11,346 nucleotides of DNA from Oscillospiraceae bacterium (lineage in GTDB: Bacteria; Bacillota; Clostridia; Oscillospirales; Oscillospiraceae): NCBI GenBank assembly GCA_016295615.1, contig JAEDKW010000030.1, positions 1 to 11,346 of the forward strand, read 5' to 3'. The notes under the pieces were generated by a model. That model made no database searches. It was given only the letters and a program-made list of their open reading frames with translations, and had not been told where the DNA came from. Below, piece after piece: positions 1 to 5,936 of the stretch. Numbering within the stretch: the stretch's first letter is position 1; every line of letters starts with the position of its first letter. The position numbers and the translations under genes are program-made.

Positions 1-210
1 GTCGCTTTCCGCCCCTTCGCCGCTTTCATCCGCCGCTTCCCCGCGCGGCAGAGGCACCTGCCGCGCTGCGCCGGATGCAGCGTCCTGTGCGGCGTCCTCC
101 TCCGTAGCGGAGGCGCGCACGTACGCCGAAGCAAGGCTTCTGCTCAGCGCCTCCTCCTGCGCGCGCCAAAGCTCGCCGCTTCTCTCCAGCGAGCGTTCCA
201 AGTAGTTCAA
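1..210 (-). CDS. Start of an unrecognised tail-module gene (partial, runs off left edge)
   Basis: A frame open for 70 codons starts at TTG (210-208) and continues past position 1. The TTG overlaps the TGA that ends the frameshift extension of the tail chaperone (TTGA overlap). It has a good SD (GAGGGG, 8 nt upstream), the same arrangement as at the small/large terminase junction. The predicted N-terminus begins MNYLERSLERSGELWRAQE and is a charged, helical stretch to about residue 33. A segment rich in Ala, Glu, Asp and Gly follows, which looks like a flexible linker. I do not recognise a family. In contractile phages the gene after the chaperone is usually the tape measure, or a small gene before it, so this may be the tape-measure N-terminus or an accessory tail protein. 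The frame is well supported; the function is not. Confidence 0.6.
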   Translation of the reverse strand, partial: MNYLERSLERSGELWRAQEEALSRSLASAYVRASATEEDAAQDAASGAARQVPLPRGEAADESGEGAESD

Positions 211-856
211 AGCGTCTTCCCCTCTTTCATGCGTGCAAAGCGCGCCATGTCAAATCCCGCGTTCATACCTGCCGCCGCTTCCTGCAGCGGCGCGCCGCAC
301 ACCGTGCAGTGCATCTGCTCGGCGCGCTGACGGCAGCTTGGGCAAAGGCTCTCGAGCGCCTCCTCGCGGTCGAGCATCTCGTGCAGCAGACAGTAGAGGT
401 AGTCTCCGTCGGTCATCTCCTGCACGCGCTGCTCGCTCGGCAGCGCATGGGCGTAGCGGAGCACGCGCCACTTGAGCCTTTCGTAAGGCGCGTGCTCTAA
501 GCTTTTTTTAGCGCTTCGATCCTCTCGCGTCCGTCCTCACCGGAGGGATTCATCGTCCCGTCGAGCAGCGCATAGCGTTCCACAAGCGCGTTGATCTCGC
601 CCACGCCCAGCGTCTCAAGCACCGCGCCGCCGCCGGCAAACACCGGTTCCCCGCCCAGACAGAGTGCGCGGGCAAGCAGCGAGGCGTTGGCAAAAAGCGC
701 GCGCTGCTGCACGTCGTCAAATGTCTCACATGAGATCTCGCGGCGCAGCGCAAGCATCTCGCGCGCGGAGAGAAGCCTCAGCTCACACGCCTCACCGCGC
801 ACCGTCACGCGGCACGAGCACGCGCGGCAGAGAAAATCCAGCAGTCCGCGTTCCAT
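207..856 (-). CDS. Tail assembly chaperone, long form made by -1 frameshift (G-T type fusion)
   Basis: Slippage of -1 on the A7 run at 509-503 would join residues 1-118 of the upstream chaperone to 98 residues from the -1 frame, giving a 216-residue protein ending at the TGA at 209-207. The -1 frame is open without interruption from the slip site (it continues Ser-Leu-Glu-His-Ala-Pro-Tyr) to the stop. It has no good start of its own; its first possible start is an internal GTG at 464 with no SD. The extension carries a CX2C-X8-CX2C pattern (Cys172, 175, 184, 187 of the fusion), which resembles a zinc ribbon. In lambda, gpG and the frameshift product gpGT coat the tape measure and bring in tail tube subunits during tail assembly. 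Many contractile phages encode an equivalent pair between the tube and tape-measure genes, exactly the position here. Expression by frameshift is inferred from sequence, but strongly. Confidence 0.82.
459..525 (-). promoter_or_regulatory. Programmed -1 ribosomal frameshift signal
   Basis: Three elements appear in the order seen in bacterial dnaX-type signals. (1) An SD-like AGAGGA lies at 525-520, 10 nt before the slip site. (2) A slippery heptamer A-AAA-AAA at 509-503 is in the correct phase (zero-frame codons CTA AAA AAA GCT TAG). (3) After a 5-nt spacer comes a perfect 11-bp stem, GAGCACGCGCC (497-487) pairing with GGCGCGTGCTC (469-459), around a 17-nt loop. The zero-frame stop TAG lies at 499-497, so its last base is the first base of the stem. 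A smaller GCCTT/AAGGC hairpin could compete within the stem and loop. Confidence 0.88.
497..856 (-). CDS. Tail assembly chaperone, short form (XkdN/gpG-like position)
   Basis: This 119-residue protein comes from normal termination at the TAG just after the A7 run. Its ATG overlaps the tail tube stop by one base (TGATG), which implies coupled translation. It is small, partly acidic and mostly helical, with a segment reading GEINALVERYALLDGTMNPS near residues 84-103, and it ends in Lys-Lys-Ala encoded at the slippery site. The assignment rests mainly on position: directly after sheath and tube, before the tape-measure region, and in frame with a frameshift extension. The lambda gpG group and the Bacillus PBSX XkdN group occupy this slot and act as chaperones for the tape measure during tail assembly, without being part of the finished tail. 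I cannot confirm sequence homology to a named family. Confidence 0.75.
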   Translation of the reverse strand: MERGLLDFLCRACSCRVTVRGEACELRLLSAREMLALRREISCETFDDVQQRALFANASLLARALCLGGEPVFAGGGAVLETLGVGEINALVERYALLDGTMNPSGEDGRERIEALKKA

Positions 857-1245
857 CAGCCGGTGATCTCCATGCGCTTGCGCGCGATCAGCTTCACCTT
901 TTCGGCAACGGGATCGCCGAGCTTGGCCGCCTCCTCAATGCTGCTCCAACGGCACTGCGCATAGATGACGCGCTTGTCCGGCTTGCAGATGACCAGCGAA
1001 AAATCGCTCAGGTCGTAAAAGCTGATGCCGTCGCTGATCGCCTCGTCGGTGGCGTACAGGCGGCTGAGCTCGATCTCATACCTGCTTGCGCCCGCAATGG
1101 TCGCCACCGGCTCGGATTCACCGAACGCCTCGATCTCGCGGCTTGAGCGCGTCGCTTTGGTCGAGTAGCTCTGCACGACGGCGATCTTTTTGCCGTCCGC
1201 CTCGAGGTAGATGTCGCTGCTCATCGGAAAGATCGTATTTGCCAT
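856..1245 (-). CDS. Tail tube protein (contractile tail, XkdM-like)
   Basis: This 129-residue protein would form the inner tube of the contractile tail, the conduit for DNA. It begins MANTIFPMSSDIYLEADGKK, and the short length, beta-rich pattern and position directly after the sheath match the tube proteins of PBSX- and Mu-like contractile tails. The ATG follows the sheath stop by 12 nt, with a strong SD (GGAGGGG) overlapping that intergenic stretch. Its TGA overlaps the ATG of the chaperone. Tube and sheath genes are normally adjacent and expressed at matching high levels, and the strong SD here fits that. The call depends on context and general resemblance, not on one diagnostic motif. Confidence 0.82.
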   Translation of the reverse strand: MANTIFPMSSDIYLEADGKKIAVVQSYSTKATRSSREIEAFGESEPVATIAGASRYEIELSRLYATDEAISDGISFYDLSDFSLVICKPDKRVIYAQCRWSSIEEAAKLGDPVAEKVKLIARKRMEITG

Positions 1246-1257
1246 GTTTTCCCCTCC

Positions 1258-2328
1258 TTAAACCGTGATGTGCGCGGTGAGATAAATGCGGTTGAGTCCG
1301 TGCGCCACGGTGAAGCCGAACTCCACCAGACACACCGTCGGGTCGCTCTCCAGCGCGCTCACAGACACCTCGCCGTAGCTGTCGATCAGTTCGGCGGAGA
1401 GCTTCTTTTCCAGCTCCAGCACCACCTGTGAGCGGATCGCGCCGCGCGCCTGAGCGGTGTTCTTGCTGCGGGAAAAGCGTGCGCGCAGGGCGCTGCGGAC
1501 TGCGGGGATCACGTCATCGACCACAAGGATCGTCGTCAGCTCGCGCCAGGTCGCGTCCTCCGCGCTGCCGGTCTTGGTTCTTGTGGTGATGCCGCGCACC
1601 GGCGAACACACGCCGCCCACGCACTCCAGCGGCGTCACGCCGCCGCGCACAAGAAGGTCGATGTCGTTGTCGGAAAAGCGCTGGGCAACGCCGGCGATGC
1701 CCGCAAGCTGCGCGCCGTTGATGGGGGTGGAGGCGTCCGCGCTGCAGGCGATCGCGCCTGCCACGGCAGCGGCGGCGAACACCGCGCTGCGCGTCTCACC
1801 GCCGTCCGTCACGATATCGGGACCGACAAGCACCACGCGCTCGCTGTTGATGCCCTGCGCATGAGCGATCATCTGCGCCACAGTCTCGCCTGCGCCGCCG
1901 ACAACGGCGATGCGCTCGCGTCTTGCGTTCGATGCGCTTTCCACCGCCGTGCGCAGCAAAGCATGCACCGCCGCGTCTGCGCTGTCGCAGATGATGATCT
2001 CAACGTCCTCCTCCTCGTTCAAAAGAGCAAACGCCGCCTCATAATCCGGCGTGCCGTCCGCAGCGGCGACCGCCACCGCCTTGACGCCGAATGCGCCGTT
2101 GGCGAACAGCAGCTTCAAAAGCGCCGCCATGCCGGGCACACCCTCCGCGTCCTCGCCAAACACCTCGACGCCCTGGGCATAGGAGGTCAGAAGCACGACC
2201 TTCTCCGTCTCTCCCTTCGCTGCGGCAGCGGCAACGCCGACGGTCTTTCGCGCCGCGTTCGCGCTCACCACGCTGGAAACCTCGTAGGACGAATATACGC
2301 CCGGACGCTCATGTACTGTACTAATCAT
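1258..2328 (-). CDS. Phage tail sheath protein
   Basis: This protein of about 356 residues would form the contractile outer sheath. The N-terminus, Met-Ile-Ser-Thr then VHERPGVYSSYEVSS, is the typical sheath start: an ERPGVY-type motif in the N-terminal strand that links neighbouring subunits. The C-terminal region (from about residue 265, VVDDVIPAVRSALRARFSRS) matches the conserved helical and beta C-domain, ending in LIYLTAHITV-like strands (here NRIYLTAHITV). The length is near that of compact clostridial and PBSX XkdK-type sheaths. I chose the ATG at 2328; it overlaps the upstream stop by 8 bp, and an AGAGG SD lies somewhat far away (about 14 nt). An in-frame GTG at 2343 would add five residues but coincides with the SD itself. 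Presence of this gene makes the tail contractile (myovirus morphology). Confidence 0.93.
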   Translation of the reverse strand: MISTVHERPGVYSSYEVSSVVSANAARKTVGVAAAAAKGETEKVVLLTSYAQGVEVFGEDAEGVPGMAALLKLLFANGAFGVKAVAVAAADGTPDYEAAFALLNEEEDVEIIICDSADAAVHALLRTAVESASNARRERIAVVGGAGETVAQMIAHAQGINSERVVLVGPDIVTDGGETRSAVFAAAAVAGAIACSADASTPINGAQLAGIAGVAQRFSDNDIDLLVRGGVTPLECVGGVCSPVRGITTRTKTGSAEDATWRELTTILVVDDVIPAVRSALRARFSRSKNTAQARGAIRSQVVLELEKKLSAELIDSYGEVSVSALESDPTVCLVEFGFTVAHGLNRIYLTAHITV

Positions 2329-2830
2329 GGTTTTGTACCACACCTCTCAAAATAAAATCGGTAAATGCCGCCGTCTCCTCCGCGGTCTCCGCGGTAAAAT
2401 ACGCCTCGTAGTTTGCCTGTGCGCCGAGATGGAACATACCGTAGGTCCTGTCCCATTCCACCTGCGCCCACCTGATTTCCTGCACGCGAAGACCGCACGG
2501 CAGCGCCGTCATCATCACCTGTGTGACCGTGTCCGCTGCCGCCTCACAGCCCTCCGCGCCCACGGTGCGCGGCGCGTAGAGGTCGAGCGAGAGCGAAAGC
2601 TCCATCCTTCTGCCGTAGACCTCAAGCACCGTGCCGCGCTGCGCGTCATACCGCTCGCCGAGATACTCCGCTGCGCCGGCGTGCGTGACGCTCATCTCCC
2701 GCGTGCCGACTGCCGCCACCGCGGTCTGATACTTTTTGAGCGTCTCCTCGCTGTACGCGCCCACCGCGCTCACGCCGGCGGCAGCGATGGCGTCCGTCAG
2801 CGCCGCTTTCACCTGCTGTATTGCCGTCAT
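2321..2830 (-). CDS. Probable tail terminator / tail completion protein
   Basis: This 169-residue protein is not recognised with certainty. Its ATG overlaps the stop of the upstream connector gene (ATGA), and its own end overlaps the sheath start by 8 bp. It begins MTAIQQVKAALTDAIAAAG, an amphipathic helix. Next comes a mixed alpha/beta body in which a strand (residues about 83-94, MELSLSLDLYAP) is followed by a helix, and near the C-terminus it reads FHLGAQANYEAYFTAE. In tailed phages the slot between the head-closure protein and the sheath or tube is held by the tail terminator (lambda gpU, SPP1 gp17, YqbJ types), which caps the tail and docks it to the head. Size and position fit that role; no diagnostic residue proves it. 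Confidence 0.55.
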   Translation of the reverse strand: MTAIQQVKAALTDAIAAAGVSAVGAYSEETLKKYQTAVAAVGTREMSVTHAGAAEYLGERYDAQRGTVLEVYGRRMELSLSLDLYAPRTVGAEGCEAAADTVTQVMMTALPCGLRVQEIRWAQVEWDRTYGMFHLGAQANYEAYFTAETAEETAAFTDFILRGVVQNHD

Positions 2831-3144
2831 GCCGTCTCCTCCTCAATATGCAGCACCGCCCAGTAGTAGGCGACCTCTCCGCCCGCGTATACGGGCGCGG
2901 CGCGGCGCACCGCATAGCGCACGCCGTCATGCACGATCACATCGCCCATCTCCGCGCGAGAGAGCCCGAGATAGCGCCAGCAGCGCTCGTCCACCGCGCC
3001 GAGCGGCGCGACGGAGAACGGCTCGCGGTTGCTCTCCGCCGTCAGCGGCTGCACGAACGCCCGCGTGCACACGCTCTGCCCGGCATGCTCCACGCAAACG
3101 TCCGCGCCGAAGCGCTCAAAAGCCTGCCGGATCAGTTCCGTCAT
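2827..3144 (-). CDS. Head-tail connector (head-closure / stopper-like) protein
   Basis: This 105-residue protein starts at the ATG at 3144, overlapping the upstream stop as ATGA; a longer in-frame extension upstream would sit inside the previous gene and is not needed. It begins MTELIRQAFERFGADVCVE, then a beta-rich body containing GDVIVHDGVRYAVRRAAPVY around residues 66-85. A short helix followed by a small barrel with a phrase like 'vhdGvrYaVr' is typical of neck proteins of the SPP1 gp16 / YqbH type, which close the portal channel after packaging. Position (second gene after the capsid, before the tail terminator slot) supports this. The exact family is inferred. Confidence 0.62.
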   Translation of the reverse strand: MTELIRQAFERFGADVCVEHAGQSVCTRAFVQPLTAESNREPFSVAPLGAVDERCWRYLGLSRAEMGDVIVHDGVRYAVRRAAPVYAGGEVAYYWAVLHIEEETA

Positions 3145-3527
3145 CCCTGCACCCCGCAAAAGCAAAAGCCGCTGTCGGTCACGTACGGCGCCATCAGCTC
3201 CCACGCCTGCCGGCGCAGACGTCCGGCACTCTCACCGCACTCGTTTCCCGTGCGCGTTGTCACGCTCACGTCACCGGCGCGCAGGGAGGCGATCTCCTCC
3301 CCGCCGCCGCGCGCGGCAAGCAGTCCTGCGGCGGCGAGCCACGCGCACGCGCAGGTAAAGGCTGCGGCGCAGTCCTCCTCGCCGATCCCCTCGCGCAGTC
3401 TGCTTCTGACCTCGGCGCATGCCGCCTCACACAGCTTTTCCAGCACGCTTTCCTCACTCTGCCGCGCGCGGGAAAGCTCTTTGGCGATCGCGAGGATCTC
3501 CTGCTGCATCGTCAATTCGTTGTCCAT
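3141..3527 (-). CDS. Head-tail connector (adaptor-like) protein
   Basis: This 128-residue, mostly helical protein is encoded directly after the major capsid gene. An SD (GGAGG) sits 6 nt before its ATG, and 27 nt separate it from the capsid stop. The helical N-terminal half (MDNELTMQQEILAIAKELS and a Cys/Ala-rich helix near residues 50-70) resembles the helical adaptor proteins (HK97 gp6, SPP1 gp15, YqbG types) that ring the portal and form the first neck layer. The C-terminus ends Gly-Phe-Cys-Phe-Cys-Gly-Val-Gln-Gly, with two Cys close together. The call is based on position, size and helix content; sequence identity to a named family cannot be shown from this window alone. Confidence 0.6.
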   Translation of the reverse strand: MDNELTMQQEILAIAKELSRARQSEESVLEKLCEAACAEVRSRLREGIGEEDCAAAFTCACAWLAAAGLLAARGGGEEIASLRAGDVSVTTRTGNECGESAGRLRRQAWELMAPYVTDSGFCFCGVQG

Positions 3528-3554
3528 ATCGCGCCTCCGCAGTCATCGCCCCGC

Positions 3555-4586
3555 TCAGGAGACCGTCAGGATCTTGGAAGCCTCCTGATAAGGCTTGGCA
3601 AAGCCGGAGATGCTGGTGATGGCAGCGCGCTCAAGCTGACGGTCGATCAGCTTATCGTACTCGACCATGATTTCGCTTCCGCAGATATGCTCCAGCGCGT
3701 AGTTTTTGTCCAGCCCGATGATCGTGCCGGCAGGCACTGCGGCAGTGCGCAGGAGCTTTGCCCCCATCGGGGTGGAGAGCTTGCCGGTACCCTGGAAATT
3801 GAGTCCGGTGAGCGGATTCTGGAACTCATCGAGCTTGAGCATGGCAAGCATCATATCGTTGGGCACGAGCAGAGTGTTCATGGTATAGGGATCGAACTGT
3901 GCCCAGAAGTCGAGCAGCGCGTCATAGGAAAGCGTACCGGCCGTGCCGCCGATCGGCGACGTGCCGACGGTATAGCGGTCGGCGGCGTTGTCGTTGCCGT
4001 CTCCGTTTGTCAGAACGTCGACGGCGTCCTTGAGATGCATGCGTGCGATGTACGCGCCGATCTGACGCAGCGTGACGGAGAACAGGTCAAGCCGCTGAAA
4101 GCGGATGGCCTCGTAGGAGGCGACCAGCATACGCCCGCGCTTGTGGAGTCTGACCAGGTTTTCCTGCGTCCGGATGGAGGTGGTCGGGATGCTCGCGCCC
4201 TCCTCCACGCGTTTGAGCTCCTTTTCCTCCTCGGTGGGAACGGACGCGATGGAGCGGTAGTCCATACCGTCGAAGTTGGTCACGGTCGCGGTGATGTCGG
4301 GCAGGATATCGCTTTCCATGCCCTGACGGACGACGCGGGAGACAAACTCCGGAAACAGCACGGAAGATTCCGCGGTGTGGAAGAACTTTTCCACCATGTC
4401 GCTGCCCGCGCCCTTGACATGGATGTCAAAGCGCTTGAGCTGACGCTGGAAGGCGTCGAGGTTTTCATAGGCGGTACCCTTGTAGTTTTCGCTGGGGTCG
4501 AGCGTTTCGAGCACCTTGGTAAAGCTCCTGCCGCTGTGACCGTACATGCCCTTTTCCAGCTTCACGTTTTCAAACTGATAAGCCAT
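3555..4586 (-). CDS. Major capsid protein (HK97-fold expected)
   Basis: This 343-residue protein would build the icosahedral head. It begins MAYQFENVKLEKGMYGHSG and carries the features expected of an HK97-type major capsid: a charged N-terminal arm, a long spine helix region with DMVEKFFHTAESSVLFPEF (about residues 63-81), a beta/E-loop section (ITATVTNFDGMDYRSI), and a C-terminal A-domain and strand region ending ITSISGFAKPYQEASKILTVS-like. It has a very strong SD (AAGGAGG) that overlaps the stop of the decoration gene 15 nt upstream, which fits the need for high expression. The order protease, decoration protein, capsid, connectors is the standard head module. The fold is inferred; identity as the capsid is supported by size, order and composition. 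Confidence 0.87.
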   Translation of the reverse strand: MAYQFENVKLEKGMYGHSGRSFTKVLETLDPSENYKGTAYENLDAFQRQLKRFDIHVKGAGSDMVEKFFHTAESSVLFPEFVSRVVRQGMESDILPDITATVTNFDGMDYRSIASVPTEEEKELKRVEEGASIPTTSIRTQENLVRLHKRGRMLVASYEAIRFQRLDLFSVTLRQIGAYIARMHLKDAVDVLTNGDGNDNAADRYTVGTSPIGGTAGTLSYDALLDFWAQFDPYTMNTLLVPNDMMLAMLKLDEFQNPLTGLNFQGTGKLSTPMGAKLLRTAAVPAGTIIGLDKNYALEHICGSEIMVEYDKLIDRQLERAAITSISGFAKPYQEASKILTVS

Positions 4587-4601
4587 GTTTCTTTTTCCTC
4601 C

Positions 4602-4949
4602 TTAAAGCTTGATGACCGCGGTCTTTGCGGCAGTGTCCACGGCGAGAACGAGACAGTCCATGCCGTTTGCGTCGACCTTGACGCCGCCGAGACCGTCGGC
4701 GGACAGCTTGCCGTAGCCCACGCCCGGTGCGCTCTCGCCGCTGTATGCGACTTCGGCAAGCCCGCCGAGCTGCACGCTGCAGGCCTTGCCGTCGTGGGCG
4801 ACGCTTCTGACCACGCCGCAGAACAGCTCGCCTGCGCTGCACGCATCGGCGCTGCAGCCGCCGCCGGCCTTGACGACCTGACCTTCGGTGACGTTTTCGC
4901 ACGCGAAGCTCGCGCACCACTCACCGATCCCCTGATAAGAAATACTCAT
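4602..4949 (-). CDS. Capsid decoration / cement-like protein, cysteine-rich
   Basis: This 115-residue protein lies between the prohead protease and major capsid genes, the usual place for a head decoration protein (lambda gpD, or capsid cement proteins of the DUF2190 type). It begins MSISYQGIGEWCASFACEN. The sequence is rich in Gly, Ala and Val with short beta strands (GQVVKAG, ELFCGVVRSVAHDGKACSVQL), as in small beta-barrel cement proteins that clip onto the capsid lattice. An AGGAGG SD lies 6 nt before the ATG. It is unusual in having seven cysteines (12, 17, 32, 37, 44, 57, 99). This could mean metal binding or buried thiols, since the cytoplasm would disfavour disulfides until lysis. The role is inferred from place and composition. 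Confidence 0.6.
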   Translation of the reverse strand: MSISYQGIGEWCASFACENVTEGQVVKAGGGCSADACSAGELFCGVVRSVAHDGKACSVQLGGLAEVAYSGESAPGVGYGKLSADGLGGVKVDANGMDCLVLAVDTAAKTAVIKL

Positions 4950-4977
4950 GTCATTCCTCCTGAATTTGATGTTATCT

Positions 4978-5000
4978 CCAAAAGCGTCCTTGCTTTTTGG
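4978..5000 (-). other. Hairpin between protease and decoration genes
   Basis: Read on the minus strand, CCAAAAAGC (5000-4992) pairs with GCTTTTGG (4985-4978) with one bulged A and a 6-nt loop, in the 57-nt gap after the protease stop. No U-run follows, so it is not a standard intrinsic terminator. It could stabilise the highly expressed downstream capsid message or mark an RNA cleavage point. The structure is visible; the role is speculative. Confidence 0.4.
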
Positions 5001-5006
5001 ATGCCG

Positions 5007-5936
5007 TTATACGCGGAAATCGCTCTCGTCCCCGGCGGAGCGCTCCTCCCCGCCGTAGCAAAGCTGCACACCCATGACCTGCGCGGACTTTTTGCCGTAC
5101 ACGCGCTGCAGCTCCTTCAGCTCCGCCTCGTCCAGCTTTTCCGTCATCTTTCCGATCAGCGCGCCGTCGAAGCTCTCCTCCGCGGTGAGCATCAGGCAGC
5201 GGACGTCCCTGCGAAGCTCCTTAAGATACGTTCTGCCCAGCTCCGCCTGCTTTTCAAGGCGCTCCAGCTCGCGCGCTTCCGCGCGGCTGCCGAGCTTGCT
5301 GACCAGCTCCCGGAGCGTGCCGTGCTCCGCCATGCCGTAGCGCTTCATCACGCCTGCCCTCGGCTGCGCCGGCACCGCCACGAAGCTCCACTCATACGCA
5401 TCGAGCGCGCCGGACAGCTCGGCAAAGCAGAGCTTGCCGTCGTAGGTCTTCCCCTTTTCATGCCCGCAAAGACCGATCTCTCCGCCGCAGACGGAGCACA
5501 CGCTTTTTGCCACGCTGCACCCGACGCTGACCTCTTTTTTGATCCCGCCCTCGATCTCCGAAATGAGACTGGCGTTTTTCTCCGTGCGCAGCATGTAGGC
5601 ATAGCCCTTTAAGTAACAGTAGGCGTCGCCCGCCTTCGTGCGCTCCTCCGTCTCCACGACCTCCGTGCGGTAGATGCGCGCGGTCTGCTCCCTGGCGGAC
5701 CAGTCGTGGTCGAAAATACCGCTTTTGCCCACGAACAGCTCGGCAAGCTCTCCGAGCGTTTCTCTCGTAAAGCGCTCGCCGTCGCGGTCGATCTGGTTGT
5801 CGCACAGCTTCACCGCGAAGGTGTAGACCTCGTCGGCGGTCAGCGCGCGCTTAGCGAACGTGTTGATGCGCTCGAGCTCCTCGCCCGTCACAACGCTCTG
5901 CACGCCGCCCATTTCCTTTTTCCTCTCCATGCTCAT
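5007..5936 (-). CDS. Prohead (head maturation) protease with Cys/His cluster and helical C-terminus
   Basis: This 309-residue protein starts at the ATG at 5936, overlapping the portal stop (ATGA) with a GGAGGAGG SD inside the portal end. The longer frame upstream only runs antiphase within the portal gene. Residues about 38-200 look like an HK97-type prohead serine protease: Cys-Asp-Asn-Gln-Ile-Asp-Arg-Asp-Gly near 45-53, a likely catalytic His77 in FDHDW, a likely nucleophile Ser137 in KKEVSVGCS, and the closing motif EWSFVAVPAQPRAGV near 179-193. Between them is a Cys/His group (Cys147, Cys150, Cys157, His159) that could bind zinc. The last 100 residues are charged and helical and may serve as an internal scaffold, since no separate scaffold gene is present. 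It would cleave capsid and scaffold parts inside the prohead. Confidence 0.83.
   Translation of the reverse strand: MSMERKKEMGGVQSVVTGEELERINTFAKRALTADEVYTFAVKLCDNQIDRDGERFTRETLGELAELFVGKSGIFDHDWSAREQTARIYRTEVVETEERTKAGDAYCYLKGYAYMLRTEKNASLISEIEGGIKKEVSVGCSVAKSVCSVCGGEIGLCGHEKGKTYDGKLCFAELSGALDAYEWSFVAVPAQPRAGVMKRYGMAEHGTLRELVSKLGSRAEARELERLEKQAELGRTYLKELRRDVRCLMLTAEESFDGALIGKMTEKLDEAELKELQRVYGKKSAQVMGVQLCYGGEERSAGDESDFRV

Noticed and set aside
207..464. Separate 85-residue gene after the tail chaperone
   Set aside because: The GTG at 464 has no SD and sits within the stem of the frameshift signal. The frame is open back to the slip site, so it is better read as the -1 extension of the chaperone.
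2736..5612. Plus-strand open frame of 958 codons
   Set aside because: It lies opposite the capsid, protease and connector genes, which have SDs, coupling overlaps and family motifs. The frame is an antisense shadow caused by GC-rich codon use, and its translation has no recognisable domain.
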